In this document: piece after piece, positions 43,040-51,387 of the stretch
How the letters are laid out: every line of letters begins with the position of its first letter
How positions within the stretch are numbered: position 1 is the first letter of the stretch
Source of the DNA: JAYRZB01 sp041916675
GTDB lineage: Bacteria > Pseudomonadota > Alphaproteobacteria > Rhizobiales > Devosiaceae
Reading direction: 5' to 3'
Assembly (NCBI GenBank): GCA_041916675.1
Contig: JAYRZB010000001.1
Location: 1-64,000, forward strand
Length of the DNA stretch: 64,000 bases
Notes under the pieces: generated by a model
The model's database searches: none
Told to the model about the DNA's origin: nothing
The model's input: the letters and a program-made list of their open reading frames with translations, nothing else
Made by a program: the position numbers and the translations under genes

Positions 43040-45015
43040 GCGAGCCATACCCGCGCCGAAGGGGGCAGGGCGATCATCTGGTCATGTGTCTGCACATGGG
43101 TCTGGCTTAAGTGGTCGTAAAAGTGCGAGACGCCTTGAGACTGCGCCCAATAGCGCGGAACGGCCAGCCAGCTGTCGGTTAAATTGAAAAGACAGAGCAG
43201 TGTGCCGAGTGGGCTTTGACGCTGGAAAGCAAAGACGCCGTCCACACCTGAATCTAACACAATCGTTGGATTGTCAGCATGCAGGTGCGGTATTGATTTG
43301 CGCCGTGCAAGTATGTGTTGAACGCCGGAAAAGATCTTGCCTTCGACGGTGGTCAAGTCGTTGCGGCGTGCTGCAACAGTCCAATCCATCTTCGGGCGGT
43401 GCATCCAGCGGCTGTCGTGTGCCAGAAGGGGGTCGTCAAGGTAGGTGTGGTCGTTCGTCAACCCCAGCTCATCACCCATAAAAATCAATGGTATTCCGCC
43501 AAAGCTGGAAATGAGCGCGTGGCCGACAAAGATGCGCTGGATGGCGCGGCCTATCGCTGCTGTGTCATTGGCTTCAAGAGCTGCCTCGAGGCCGCAAAGC
43601 GAGGCGCACGTTCCGTTGGAGCGTTTATCGCCGGTGAGCGGATTGGACTGGAACAAGCCTCCGCGCGCGAACGATCCGGGAAACACACCTTCGTAGAAGT
43701 CGGCCAGGTAGTTGCGGTGCGCGGCACCCGAGAGCCCCATGGCACCCGCATCCTCATCGGTGATGGCCCAGCCGATGTCGTCGTGACACCGCAGGTATGT
43801 GCCCCAGGTGGCATTGGTAAACCGCGCTGGAAAGTGGTTGGCCATGACGTGGGTCATCAGGCGCGTCGATCTGGTGGCGAGGGCAGACCAGAACTGGACC
43901 ATCAGCGAGTTGTGGTAGGCAAGGTTGCCTTCCTTGCCGGCATGACTGCCAGACCCGAGATAGGGGATCAGGTCCTTGGGAGAGACGATTGCCTCTTCCT
44001 TGTGGATCAAGGCAGGCGCGGCAACACGACTGGCGGCGCGCAGGGCATGCAGAATGTCGTGAACCTCCGGCTCATTCTGACAACGCGTGCCCATGCGCTT
44101 CCACATGAATGCAACGGCATCGAGCCTGACGACCTCCACCCCGCGATTGGCGAGGAACAGCATAATGTCGACGATCTCAAGAAAGACCGCAGGGTTCGAC
44201 CAGTTCAGGTCCCACTGATGCTCATTGAAGGTGGTCCAGACCCATTTGGCCGCATCGTCATACCAGGTGAAATTTCCGGGCGCGTGTGCGGGAAAGATTT
44301 CCACCAGTGACTGTTCGAACCGGTCGGGCATCGTGCGGTCATCAAACATCCAGTACATCGCCTGAAAGTGCGGATCGCCAGCTCGCGCCTTGAGTGCCCA
44401 CTCATGTTCCTTGGCAGTATGATTGAGCACCAGGTCGACGCATACACTGATGCCGCGCTCACGCAATGCGGTGGTGACGCGTTCAAAGTCGGCCATGGTG
44501 CCGTAGCGTGGGTCGATGCGGCGGTAGTCCATCACCGAGTACCCACCGTCGCTGTCGCCCGGCCGCGGCATCAGGCAGGGCATGAAGTGGACATAGGTGA
44601 CGCCCAGCTCTTCGAGGTAGTCGAGCTTGTCGAGAACCCCGAGGAGATTGGAATTGAATCGATCAAGATAGAAAACGTAACCGATCATGTCCTCGCGCAG
44701 AAACCAATCCGGCTCCAGATCACGCTCCAGGTCCTGTAGCTTGAGCGCGGCCGGGCGTACAGCCCATGCAGAAGCGAGGCGCATGGCGAGGTCATCGAGA
44801 AGGTCTGAGAAATCGTCGCGCTGGCCATATAGGGTGCGAAGTGGGGTTTCGAGATCACCAAAACTGCGCTTGAGCCGAAGTGCAAAGATTTCCTGATCGG
44901 ATGGGCTCAGGCCGGCCAGGGTCGAGGACGCCGCGGCGAGTGCTCGCTCAATTGGTGTTGCTATTGCCGATTTTCTGGGGCCCGGTTTCCTGCCCTTAGC
45001 CGCTGATCCTGCCAT
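43036..45015 (-). CDS. Amylosucrase-like GH13 glycosidase
   Basis: A 659-aa alpha-amylase-superfamily enzyme of the amylosucrase subfamily, which acts on sucrose by transglycosylation or hydrolysis. N-terminal helical domain (about 1-100); barrel motifs DLVLNHTA, VVRLDAVAF (nucleophile Asp), HKEEAIV (acid Glu) and YLRCHDDIGW (stabilising Asp). There is no signal peptide, so cytoplasmic. ATG 45015 has GGGAGG 6 nt upstream; the frame continues open upstream with no homology. The first 20 residues are Lys/Arg rich. Amylosucrase versus sucrose hydrolase cannot be settled here. Confidence 0.85.
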   Translation of the reverse strand: MAGSAAKGRKPGPRKSAIATPIERALAAASSTLAGLSPSDQEIFALRLKRSFGDLETPLRTLYGQRDDFSDLLDDLAMRLASAWAVRPAALKLQDLERDLEPDWFLREDMIGYVFYLDRFNSNLLGVLDKLDYLEELGVTYVHFMPCLMPRPGDSDGGYSVMDYRRIDPRYGTMADFERVTTALRERGISVCVDLVLNHTAKEHEWALKARAGDPHFQAMYWMFDDRTMPDRFEQSLVEIFPAHAPGNFTWYDDAAKWVWTTFNEHQWDLNWSNPAVFLEIVDIMLFLANRGVEVVRLDAVAFMWKRMGTRCQNEPEVHDILHALRAASRVAAPALIHKEEAIVSPKDLIPYLGSGSHAGKEGNLAYHNSLMVQFWSALATRSTRLMTHVMANHFPARFTNATWGTYLRCHDDIGWAITDEDAGAMGLSGAAHRNYLADFYEGVFPGSFARGGLFQSNPLTGDKRSNGTCASLCGLEAALEANDTAAIGRAIQRIFVGHALISSFGGIPLIFMGDELGLTNDHTYLDDPLLAHDSRWMHRPKMDWTVAARRNDLTTVEGKIFSGVQHILARRKSIPHLHADNPTIVLDSGVDGVFAFQRQSPLGTLLCLFNLTDSWLAVPRYWAQSQGVSHFYDHLSQTHVQTHDQMIALPPSARVWLA

Positions 45016-45115
45016 TTGTGCCTCCCGCCGAGCATTCGCCCTTTGACGCCATTTCTGATGAGGCAAGGGGGATTGGCAAGACAGATTCGAAGCGCTTTGG
45101 CTGCTGGATGCGGGC

Positions 45116-45607
45116 CTACCCGCTGACGAGTGATGGCAGCATTGCGTCAAGGCGATCAAAGCTCTCTGTCGTGCCATCGACAAAGCCGCGCCTGATTGAG
45201 CGCTCGCGCTCGGCGAAGTCGTTAAAACTAGCCTGGAACGTGAACAGAGTTCCCCCGAACTCATCTTCGAAGGTGAGGGTGTGCAAAATGCCAGGCGGTG
45301 GATTGTCGCCCCAGACTTTGCCCACCGCAGGTGCGCTTTGAAACACTATGCGATCAATCGGGACGATATCGACAAACACGCTATTGGTTTCATACTCAGT
45401 GCCATCTGGGCCTTGCGTCACATTGTGCCAGCGGCCGCCAATTCGAAAATCGACGTCGCAGACCCGGTTGATGAAGGCCTTGCAGCCCCACCATTGCGAC
45501 AGATGGTAGGGTTCACTGAACATCTTCCACACCAGAGCCCGTGGTGCCGAGAAGCGGCGTGACAGAGTGATCTCTGGCTGGCCCGGGCGAACATCGAGGT
45601 TCAACAT
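45116..45607 (-). CDS. SRPBCC (AHSA1-like) protein 1
   Basis: A 163-aa START-like fold with the AHSA1 signature: SRRFSAPRALVWKMFSEPYHLSQWWG and a C-terminal helix SFDRLDAMLPSLV. The family holds hydrophobic ligands; many members are linked to ArsR regulators, with no known substrate. It is the last gene of the ArsR-SRPBCC-hydrolase-SRPBCC operon, 5 nt after the hydrolase. Confidence 0.85.
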   Translation of the reverse strand: MLNLDVRPGQPEITLSRRFSAPRALVWKMFSEPYHLSQWWGCKAFINRVCDVDFRIGGRWHNVTQGPDGTEYETNSVFVDIVPIDRIVFQSAPAVGKVWGDNPPPGILHTLTFEDEFGGTLFTFQASFNDFAERERSIRRGFVDGTTESFDRLDAMLPSLVSG

Positions 45608-45612
45608 GGCAG

Positions 45613-46407
45613 TCAGCGGGTCATGAATTCGATAATCATGGGCGCAATGGCCTCGGCTTTGACCATGTGGTTCTGACCCTCCAGCTCGGCGTGGCTCGCG
45701 TTGGGCAATACGTCGGCGATAGCCTTTTGGGCGTTGCGCATCCAGCTATCGCTTTTTGTGCCGCCTACGATCATCGCGGGGGCGACGATCGCCGACCAGC
45801 GGGACCCGTTCAGCGGCTGACTCTGCTGGAACGGGGCGGTCAAGGCCGTGTCATAGGCCAGCGTCGCTGCGATCGCCTTCAGGTTTTTCCACATGGGCAT
45901 GAACTGCATGATGAACAGCATAACCTTCGGCAGGCCGACGCCTGTTCCCATGAAGTGCTTGAGAGCTGCTCCATTCCTGCCTGACTGGATGAGCCGTTGC
46001 ATTTTCTCGGCGTATCCCGGTTCCATAGTGCGGGAACTATCCACGATGAAGGGTACCTCGTAGATAAACAGTCGAGTGATGCCCGGGGTGCTGTTGGCGG
46101 CCTCCAGGGCGAGTGCACCGCCTGATGAGATGCCGTAGACAAATGCGCTGCCACCGGCGGCAGACACAATGGCCTGCAGATCTTCAACTTCCCGTTCGAC
46201 AGAGTAGGGTGCCGCATCGCTGCTTTCGCCGCGCCCGCGCCGGTCATAAATGTGCACGGTGAAGTGCTGCTTGAGTTGCTCAGCCAGCGGCCGAGACGGG
46301 CCAGAGGCGCGGTAGCACAATGCCCCGTCCACAAGGATCAGGGCGGGACCGGAGCCCAAGGTTTCATACGCAATCCGGGTGCCGTCCTGGGAGGTAACAA
46401 AGCTCAT
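45613..46407 (-). CDS. Alpha/beta hydrolase in ArsR operon
   Basis: A 264-aa hydrolase with ILVDGALCYR (strand and oxyanion region), YDRRGRGES, VYGISSGGALALEAA (GxSxG) and ELEGQNHMVKAEA (catalytic His). The substrate is unknown; esterase or haloalkane-type activity is equally possible. It lies between two SRPBCC genes with gaps of 24 and 5 nt. Confidence 0.8.
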   Translation of the reverse strand: MSFVTSQDGTRIAYETLGSGPALILVDGALCYRASGPSRPLAEQLKQHFTVHIYDRRGRGESSDAAPYSVEREVEDLQAIVSAAGGSAFVYGISSGGALALEAANSTPGITRLFIYEVPFIVDSSRTMEPGYAEKMQRLIQSGRNGAALKHFMGTGVGLPKVMLFIMQFMPMWKNLKAIAATLAYDTALTAPFQQSQPLNGSRWSAIVAPAMIVGGTKSDSWMRNAQKAIADVLPNASHAELEGQNHMVKAEAIAPMIIEFMTR

Positions 46408-46431
46408 GGTGGTCTCCGACCTATGTCAGCC

Positions 46432-46920
46432 TTAGTAAGTGCCTGACTTGAATTCTTCGAGCATTGTATCGAGCCGCTCGAAACCTTCGACGACGCCGGT
46501 CTCCATGCCCGACGCCATCATGCCATCGCGTGAGGCGATATCGGGCAGGCGCGATACCGTCTTGTAAAGCGTTTTGTCGCCGAGGTCTTCGAGAGTAAGC
46601 GTGTCGATGCTGAATTGGCCATCACACATACCTTCGATGCCGAAGGTCTGGACGGTTTTTTCAATCGGCACGATCTCAATATATTCACCGTGGAACACCA
46701 CCACATGTTCGCCGGCGATGGTGGTCTCGATCTTCCACTTGCCACCGACGCGCCAATCAAAGGTCACGACGCGGTTCTGATGTGCGTGCGGGCCAAACCA
46801 GCGGACCAGATGCTGTGGCTCGGAGATTGCCTTCCACACGAGTGCACGCGGAGCATTGAGCGTGCGAGTCATGATGACAACTGGCTCATTGGCGGGCGCT
46901 TCGAATTTCAGGTCGGTCAT
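46432..46920 (-). CDS. SRPBCC (AHSA1-like) protein 2
   Basis: A 162-aa AHSA1-family protein (MTRTLNAPRALVWKAISEPQHLVRWFGPH, GGKWKI, and a C-terminal GFERLDTMLEEF). It is a paralogue of the protein at 45116. The 204 bp between it and the arsR stop hold nothing I can support, although arsR and SRPBCC genes usually abut, so a short gene may have been lost there. Confidence 0.85.
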   Translation of the reverse strand: MTDLKFEAPANEPVVIMTRTLNAPRALVWKAISEPQHLVRWFGPHAHQNRVVTFDWRVGGKWKIETTIAGEHVVVFHGEYIEIVPIEKTVQTFGIEGMCDGQFSIDTLTLEDLGDKTLYKTVSRLPDIASRDGMMASGMETGVVEGFERLDTMLEEFKSGTY

Positions 46921-47124
46921 ATCAGTCTCCCATTTCGATATTGTCAGTTAGTCGCCCAGGCGACCACGGCAGGCAGAAAGGAATAGGCCGTACTTTGGTG
47001 GGACGGGTTTTCGGCGTCAGCGGCAAGGTCAATGGCAGACGCCACTCAGTTCTCGGTTTTGACGGCAAAGTCCGACCGTTGCCGCGCGAGGCGCCGCGTG
47101 CAGGCCAATTGGAAGTCGATGTTG

Positions 47125-47478
47125 CTAGTTTTTCGGCGCGTCCGGATCGCCGCGCTGAAGGGTTTGCAGATAGTCCTCCAGCCGATCGAGGCTGCCCTCC
47201 CAGAAACGTCTGTAGGTATCCAGGTAGGCCGCAGCGTCGCGGAGCGGCGTGGGTTCAAGGCGACATGGGCGCCACTGCGCGGTTTTTGAACGCGATATCA
47301 GTCCCGCCGTTTCGAGCACTTTCAGGTGCTTCGAGACCGCCGGAAGGCTCATATCAAACGGAGCTGCGAGCTCGGTTACCGATGCTTCACCATCTGCAAG
47401 GCGCGCTAGAATGGCGCGCCGTGTTGGGTCGGCGAGGGCAGAGAGGGTTTGGCTCAGCGTGTCCTGGCTCATGCGCAT
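47125..47478 (-). CDS. ArsR-family transcriptional regulator
   Basis: A 117-aa winged helix-turn-helix: LSQTLSALADPTRRAILARLADG, then SVTELAAPFDMSLPAVSKHLKVLETAGLI, the canonical ArsR recognition helix. No metal-binding CxC or His cluster is present, as in ArsR proteins paired with SRPBCC genes. It probably represses its own operon, through the operators at 47489-47545. A second ATG two codons in is possible. Confidence 0.88.
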   Translation of the reverse strand: MRMSQDTLSQTLSALADPTRRAILARLADGEASVTELAAPFDMSLPAVSKHLKVLETAGLISRSKTAQWRPCRLEPTPLRDAAAYLDTYRRFWEGSLDRLEDYLQTLQRGDPDAPKN

Positions 47479-47488
47479 CCAGTCCGTA

Positions 47489-47545
47489 TTTAACTTATCG
47501 GTTTATTACTGCGCATCATCAGCGTAGTCAACCAAAAAGTTAAAT
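47489..47545 (-). promoter_or_regulatory. ArsR operon promoter with two operators
   Basis: On the minus strand, TTGACT (47526-47531) and TAATAA (47503-47508) are 17 bp apart, a near-consensus sigma-70 promoter. Two dyads of form AAC-N6-GTT lie at 47492-47503, over the -10, and 47530-47541, over the -35. Their outer arms, CGTATTTAACTT (47485-47496) and AAGTTAAATACG (47537-47548), are exact 12-bp complements. Confidence 0.65.
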
Positions 47546-47554
47546 ACGACGGTG

Positions 47555-47583
47555 GCCAAAAGAAAGGGCCCGCGAGGGGCCCT
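47555..47583 (-). terminator. Terminator of glnA
   Basis: On the minus strand AGGGCCC-CTCGC-GGGCCCT (47565-47583) is followed by TTCTTTT. Confidence 0.75.
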
Positions 47584-47607
47584 CCCAATTCGTTCAGATC
47601 ATTGGCC

Positions 47608-49017
47608 TCAAGCCGAGTAGTACATTTCGTATTCCACCGGGTGCGGCGTGTGCTCGAACTTGATGACTTCGTCCATCTTCAGCGCGATATAGCTGTCGAT
47701 CTGGTCGTCATCGAACACGCCGCCGGCCTTGAGGAAGTCGCGATCCTTGTCGAGTTCATTGAGAGCCTCGCGAAGCGAGGCCGATACGGTCGGGATCTGG
47801 GCCAATTCGGCCTTGGGCAGGTCGTAGAGATCCTTGTCCATCGGGTCGCCGGGGTGGATCTTGTTCTTGATGCCATCAAGGCCGGCCATCAGCATGGCTG
47901 CGAAAGCCAGGTAGGGATTAGCCAGCGGATCGGGGAAGCGGATCTCGACACGCTTTGCCTTCGGCGACTGGCCGAACGGAATGCGGCACGAGGCCGAACG
48001 ATTGCGGGCCGAATAGGCCAGCAGAACGGGAGCTTCGAAGCCCGGCACCAGACGCTTGTAGGAATTGGTGGTGGGGTTCGAGAAGGCGTTGATGGCCTTG
48101 GCGTGCTTGATGATGCCGCCGATGTAATAGAGCGCGTCCATCGACAGGCCCGCATACTGGTCGCCGGCAAAGAGCGGCTTGCCATCCTTCCAGATGGACT
48201 GGTGGCAGTGCATCCCCGAACCGTTGTCGCCATAGATCGGCTTCGGCATGAAGGTTGCAGTCTTGCCGTAGGCATTGGCAACCTGGTGGATGACGTACTT
48301 GTAGATCTGCACGTCATCAGCCGATTTGATCATCGGCGCAAACTTGATGCCGAGTTCGTGCTGCGCAGAAGCCACTTCGTGGTGGTGCTTTTCGATGGTG
48401 ACGCCCATGTCGGCCATGGCCGCGAGCATTTCGCCGCGGATATCCTGTGCCGTATCGAGCGGGGGAACCGGGAAGTAGCCCTTCTTGACGCCAATGTGGT
48501 GGCCGTTGTTGCCGCCTTCGTATTCGGTGTCGTTGTTGGTGGGCAGTTCGTGGTGATCGACCTTGAAGCCGACGTTATAAGGCGTCGCGGAGAAACGCAC
48601 GTCGTCGAACAGGAAGAACTCCGGCTCAGGGCCAAAAACCACAGTGTCGCCGATGCCGGTCGACTTGGCATAGGCCTCGGCCTTCTTGGCCGTGGTGCGG
48701 GGATCGCGATTATACGGCTGATAGGTGTTTGGCTCGAGAATGTCGCAAACAATTGCCAGCGTGGAGGCACCAAAGAAGGGGTCCATGTAGGCCGAGTTCG
48801 GATCCGGCATCAGAACCATGTCGGACTCATTGATGGCCTTCCAGCCCGCAATGGAGGAACCGTCGAACATGGTGCCTTCTTCAAACAGGTCTTCATCCAC
48901 GATCGAAACGTCGAGAGTCAGATGCTGCAGCTTGCCACGCGGGTCGGTGAAGCGGAGATCGACATACTTGATGTTCTCGTCCTTGATACGCTTCAGAATA
49001 TCGTTGCCTGTCGTCAT
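47608..49017 (-). CDS. glnA: Glutamine synthetase type I
   Basis: ATP-dependent assimilation of ammonium into glutamine; a dodecamer of 469-aa subunits. Visible motifs are FDGSSIAGW (about residues 50-58), the ATP site NGSGMHCHQSIWKDG, NRSASCRIP and the adenylylation-loop tyrosine in DLYDLPKAELAQIP (about residue 398), so GlnE control is expected. It lies 65 bp after glnB on the same strand, the standard alphaproteobacterial glnBA operon. Confidence 0.97.
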   Translation of the reverse strand: MTTGNDILKRIKDENIKYVDLRFTDPRGKLQHLTLDVSIVDEDLFEEGTMFDGSSIAGWKAINESDMVLMPDPNSAYMDPFFGASTLAIVCDILEPNTYQPYNRDPRTTAKKAEAYAKSTGIGDTVVFGPEPEFFLFDDVRFSATPYNVGFKVDHHELPTNNDTEYEGGNNGHHIGVKKGYFPVPPLDTAQDIRGEMLAAMADMGVTIEKHHHEVASAQHELGIKFAPMIKSADDVQIYKYVIHQVANAYGKTATFMPKPIYGDNGSGMHCHQSIWKDGKPLFAGDQYAGLSMDALYYIGGIIKHAKAINAFSNPTTNSYKRLVPGFEAPVLLAYSARNRSASCRIPFGQSPKAKRVEIRFPDPLANPYLAFAAMLMAGLDGIKNKIHPGDPMDKDLYDLPKAELAQIPTVSASLREALNELDKDRDFLKAGGVFDDDQIDSYIALKMDEVIKFEHTPHPVEYEMYYSA

Positions 49018-49082
49018 TTTGTTCCTCTTAGAAGACGAATGGTTATGGATTGAACTGGTGATGCGCCAGCGTGCCCTCAGGG

Positions 49083-49421
49083 CTAAAGCGCGTCGTCGCC
49101 GGATTCACCGGTGCGGATTCGGATGGCCTGCTCGATGGAGTAGACGAAAATCTTTCCATCGCCGATGCGACCTGTTTGCGCTGCGTTGCGGATCGCCTCG
49201 ATGGCCTTCTCGGCCAGATCGTCTGGGCAGACCACTTCGACTTTTACCTTGGGGAGGAAGTCGACAACGTATTCGGCGCCGCGATAAAGCTCTGTGTGGC
49301 CCTTCTGGCGGCCGAAACCCTTGGCTTCAGTCACCGTGATGCCCTGCAACCCGACTTCCTGCAGAGCTTCTTTGACTTCATCGAGCTTGAAAGGCTTTAC
49401 GATCGCCTCGATTTTTTTCAT
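49083..49421 (-). CDS. glnB: Nitrogen regulatory protein P-II
   Basis: A 112-aa trimeric signal protein that senses 2-oxoglutarate and ATP/ADP and controls GlnE, NtrB and others. MKKIEAIVKPFKLDEVKEAL starts the protein; the T-loop has RGAEYVVDFLPK with the uridylylated tyrosine (residue 51), and KIFV marks the nucleotide site. Start at 49421 rather than four codons earlier, by fit to the family. A sigma-54 promoter lies upstream. Confidence 0.96.
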   Translation of the reverse strand: MKKIEAIVKPFKLDEVKEALQEVGLQGITVTEAKGFGRQKGHTELYRGAEYVVDFLPKVKVEVVCPDDLAEKAIEAIRNAAQTGRIGDGKIFVYSIEQAIRIRTGESGDDAL

Positions 49422-49463
49422 TTCGGCCTCCAATTAGCACCGGCTAAGCGCTGCCTCGTTACA

Positions 49464-49479
49464 TGCAGGGGTTGTGCCA
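49464..49479 (-). promoter_or_regulatory. Sigma-54 (RpoN) promoter of glnBA
   Basis: On the minus strand TGGCACAACCCCTGCA has GG and GC exactly 10 bp apart, the -24/-12 elements of RpoN promoters. It lies 43 nt before glnB, which fits NtrC-activated glnBA expression. I find no clear NtrC site further up. Confidence 0.7.
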
Positions 49480-49724
49480 GTACCGCGAGGCAGATGAATC
49501 CCATGCAATTTGAATGGGTTAGTGCGGTCATGGAGTGGAAGCGTGCGGTAACAGGCTCCGAAAATCAATGGCAATTGCACAAATAATGGGCGACAAGATC
49601 ATATAATGTGCGAGAACCGACGGTGATAAGATTTGAGAGATGAATTTGTTGGCGGGTCATTATGAGGTGACGCCGACCGCATTTGTCGGAACTGCCTCTG
49701 AGAGCGTTGGAACGGAAACATGCT

Positions 49725-49753
49725 TTGACTGGTTTGCCAACTTACGCTAGACC
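49725..49753 (+). promoter_or_regulatory. Promoter of tRNA-Leu
   Basis: TTGACT (49725-49730), a 17-bp spacer and TAGACC (49748-49753), ending 30 nt before the tRNA. The 49480-49724 region between glnB and this promoter shows no gene. Confidence 0.45.
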
Positions 49754-49783
49754 CTCGCCAACCCCGGCCTAGGGGCTAAAACT

Positions 49784-49868
49784 GCGGGTGTGGCGGAACT
49801 GGTAGACGCACTGGATTTAGGTTCCAGCGCCGCAAGGCGTGGGGGTTCGACTCCCTTCACCCGCACCA
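49784..49868 (+). tRNA. tRNA-Leu (anticodon UAG)
   Basis: GCGGGTG pairs with CACCCGC at the acceptor; the anticodon stem CTGGA/TTCCAG carries a loop with TAG. A long variable arm (class II) and GGTTCGACTC T-arm are present. CCA is encoded. Confidence 0.95.
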
Positions 49869-49919
49869 CTTCGCAAGCTTTTGGGCCAACGAGATCAATG
49901 AAACGGGATTGAACTGAAT

Positions 49920-51299
49920 ATGCAGGTCAAAGAAACCCTGAACGAAGGCCTGAAGCGCAAACTGGCCGTGACCATTCCAGCCAAGGATCTGGTATCGCGC
50001 CTGGACGCCAAGCTTGACGAGATCAAAGACAAGGCCGTTATCAAGGGCTTCCGCCCTGGCAAGGTGCCGGTCACTCACCTCAAGAAGGTCTATGGCGCCT
50101 CGGCCATGTCCGAAGTGGTGCAGGACGCGATCAATGCAGGTGTTTCCGACACGCTGGAAAAGCGCTCAGAGCGCGCTGCTACCCAGCCCAAGGTTGACCT
50201 GACCGAAGATCAGGCTGAACTGAACCGTATCCTTCAGGGTGAGGCCGATCTGGCGTTCGACGTTTCGTACGAAATCCTGCCATCCGTTTCGCTGATGGAA
50301 TTCAAGGGCATCAAGCTCGACAAGCCCGTTGTCGATATTGACGACAAGGAAGTCGACAAAGAGATGGAGCGCGTGTTCCGCTCAAACCGTGGCTACGAAG
50401 AGAAGGCTGCAGACGGCCTTGTGGCTGATGGTGACCGCCTTGGCCTCTCGTTCGTCGGCAAGATCAAGGGTGAGTTGTTTGAGGGCGGCTCGGCGGACCA
50501 TGCACATCTGACTGTCGGTTCCGGCGAGTTCATTCCTGGCTTTGAAGAGCAGCTCATCGGGATGAAAAAGGGCGAGACCCGCGAGATCGCGGTGACATTC
50601 CCCAAAGACTACCACCAGGAAAAGCTGGCCGGTAAGAAGGCCACGTTCGACGTGACTATCCTGCACATCGATGGCCCCAAGGCTGGTGAACTGAACGACG
50701 AGTTCGCCAAGACTCTGGGACTGGATGATCTGGCCGCCCTGCGCGACGCCGTGAAGGCGCAGATGAGCCAGGCACTTGGTTCGATGAGCCGCCAGCACGT
50801 CAAGCGCCAGATTCTGGATGCCTTGGATGAAGGGCACAAGTTCGAGGTCCCCTCGCAGCTCGTCGAAGCCGAGTTCAACACCATTTGGGAACGCGTCAAG
50901 CACGAGATCGAACATCACGGCAAGAGCTTCGAGGATGAAGGCACGACCGAGGAAGAGGCGCGTGCCCAGTACCAGAAGATCGCCGAGCGCCGCGTTCGTC
51001 TTGGGCTGGTGGTTGCCGAGATCGGCAATGCCAACAAGATCGAGGTGACTGACGAAGAGCACCAGTCTGCTTTGATCGCGGAAGTGCGCCGTTTCCCCGG
51101 CCAGGAACAGCAGGTCTACGACTACTATCGCAAGAACCAGCAGGCTCTTGCCGCTCTTCGTGCGCCGGTGTTTGAGAACAAGGTGGTCGACTTCGTGGCC
51201 GAGCTGGCCAAGCAGACCGATAAGAAAATGACCCGCGATGAGCTGGCCAAGCTTATTCAGGCCGATGACAACGAAGTGCCCGAGGAACATCACCACTAA
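49920..51299 (+). CDS. tig: Trigger factor
   Basis: Ribosome-bound chaperone and prolyl isomerase that meets nascent chains at the exit tunnel. 459 aa in the usual three-part plan: ribosome-binding domain with GFRPGKVP (about residue 44, the GFRxGKxP signature), FKBP-type PPIase domain (about 160-245; GSGEFIPGFEEQLIGMKKGE), and a long helical C-terminal chaperone domain. The protein ends in EEHHH. It follows tRNA-Leu. Confidence 0.96.
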   Translation: MQVKETLNEGLKRKLAVTIPAKDLVSRLDAKLDEIKDKAVIKGFRPGKVPVTHLKKVYGASAMSEVVQDAINAGVSDTLEKRSERAATQPKVDLTEDQAELNRILQGEADLAFDVSYEILPSVSLMEFKGIKLDKPVVDIDDKEVDKEMERVFRSNRGYEEKAADGLVADGDRLGLSFVGKIKGELFEGGSADHAHLTVGSGEFIPGFEEQLIGMKKGETREIAVTFPKDYHQEKLAGKKATFDVTILHIDGPKAGELNDEFAKTLGLDDLAALRDAVKAQMSQALGSMSRQHVKRQILDALDEGHKFEVPSQLVEAEFNTIWERVKHEIEHHGKSFEDEGTTEEEARAQYQKIAERRVRLGLVVAEIGNANKIEVTDEEHQSALIAEVRRFPGQEQQVYDYYRKNQQALAALRAPVFENKVVDFVAELAKQTDKKMTRDELAKLIQADDNEVPEEHHH

Positions 51300-51322
51300 G
51301 GTGTGCGCCTAAGGCAGAGTTC

Positions 51323-51352
51323 AGGGCCGCTCCTCCGGGGGCGGCCTTTTTG
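51323..51352 (+). terminator. Terminator of tig
   Basis: GGCCGC (51325-51330) pairs with GCGGCC (51341-51346), extended by a CTCC/GGGG-like inner stem, then a T5 run. Confidence 0.8.
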
Positions 51353-51387
51353 TTTGGCTGCCGGTCACTTACATGGGAAAATGCAGC

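Noticed and set aside
46921..47124. Possible lost gene between arsR and SRPBCC 2
   Set aside because: No frame or motif that I can tie to a family; only the unusual gap is notable.
47602..49053. 483-codon plus-strand frame opposite glnA
   Set aside because: Shadow of a highly conserved gene; no ribosome site or motif.
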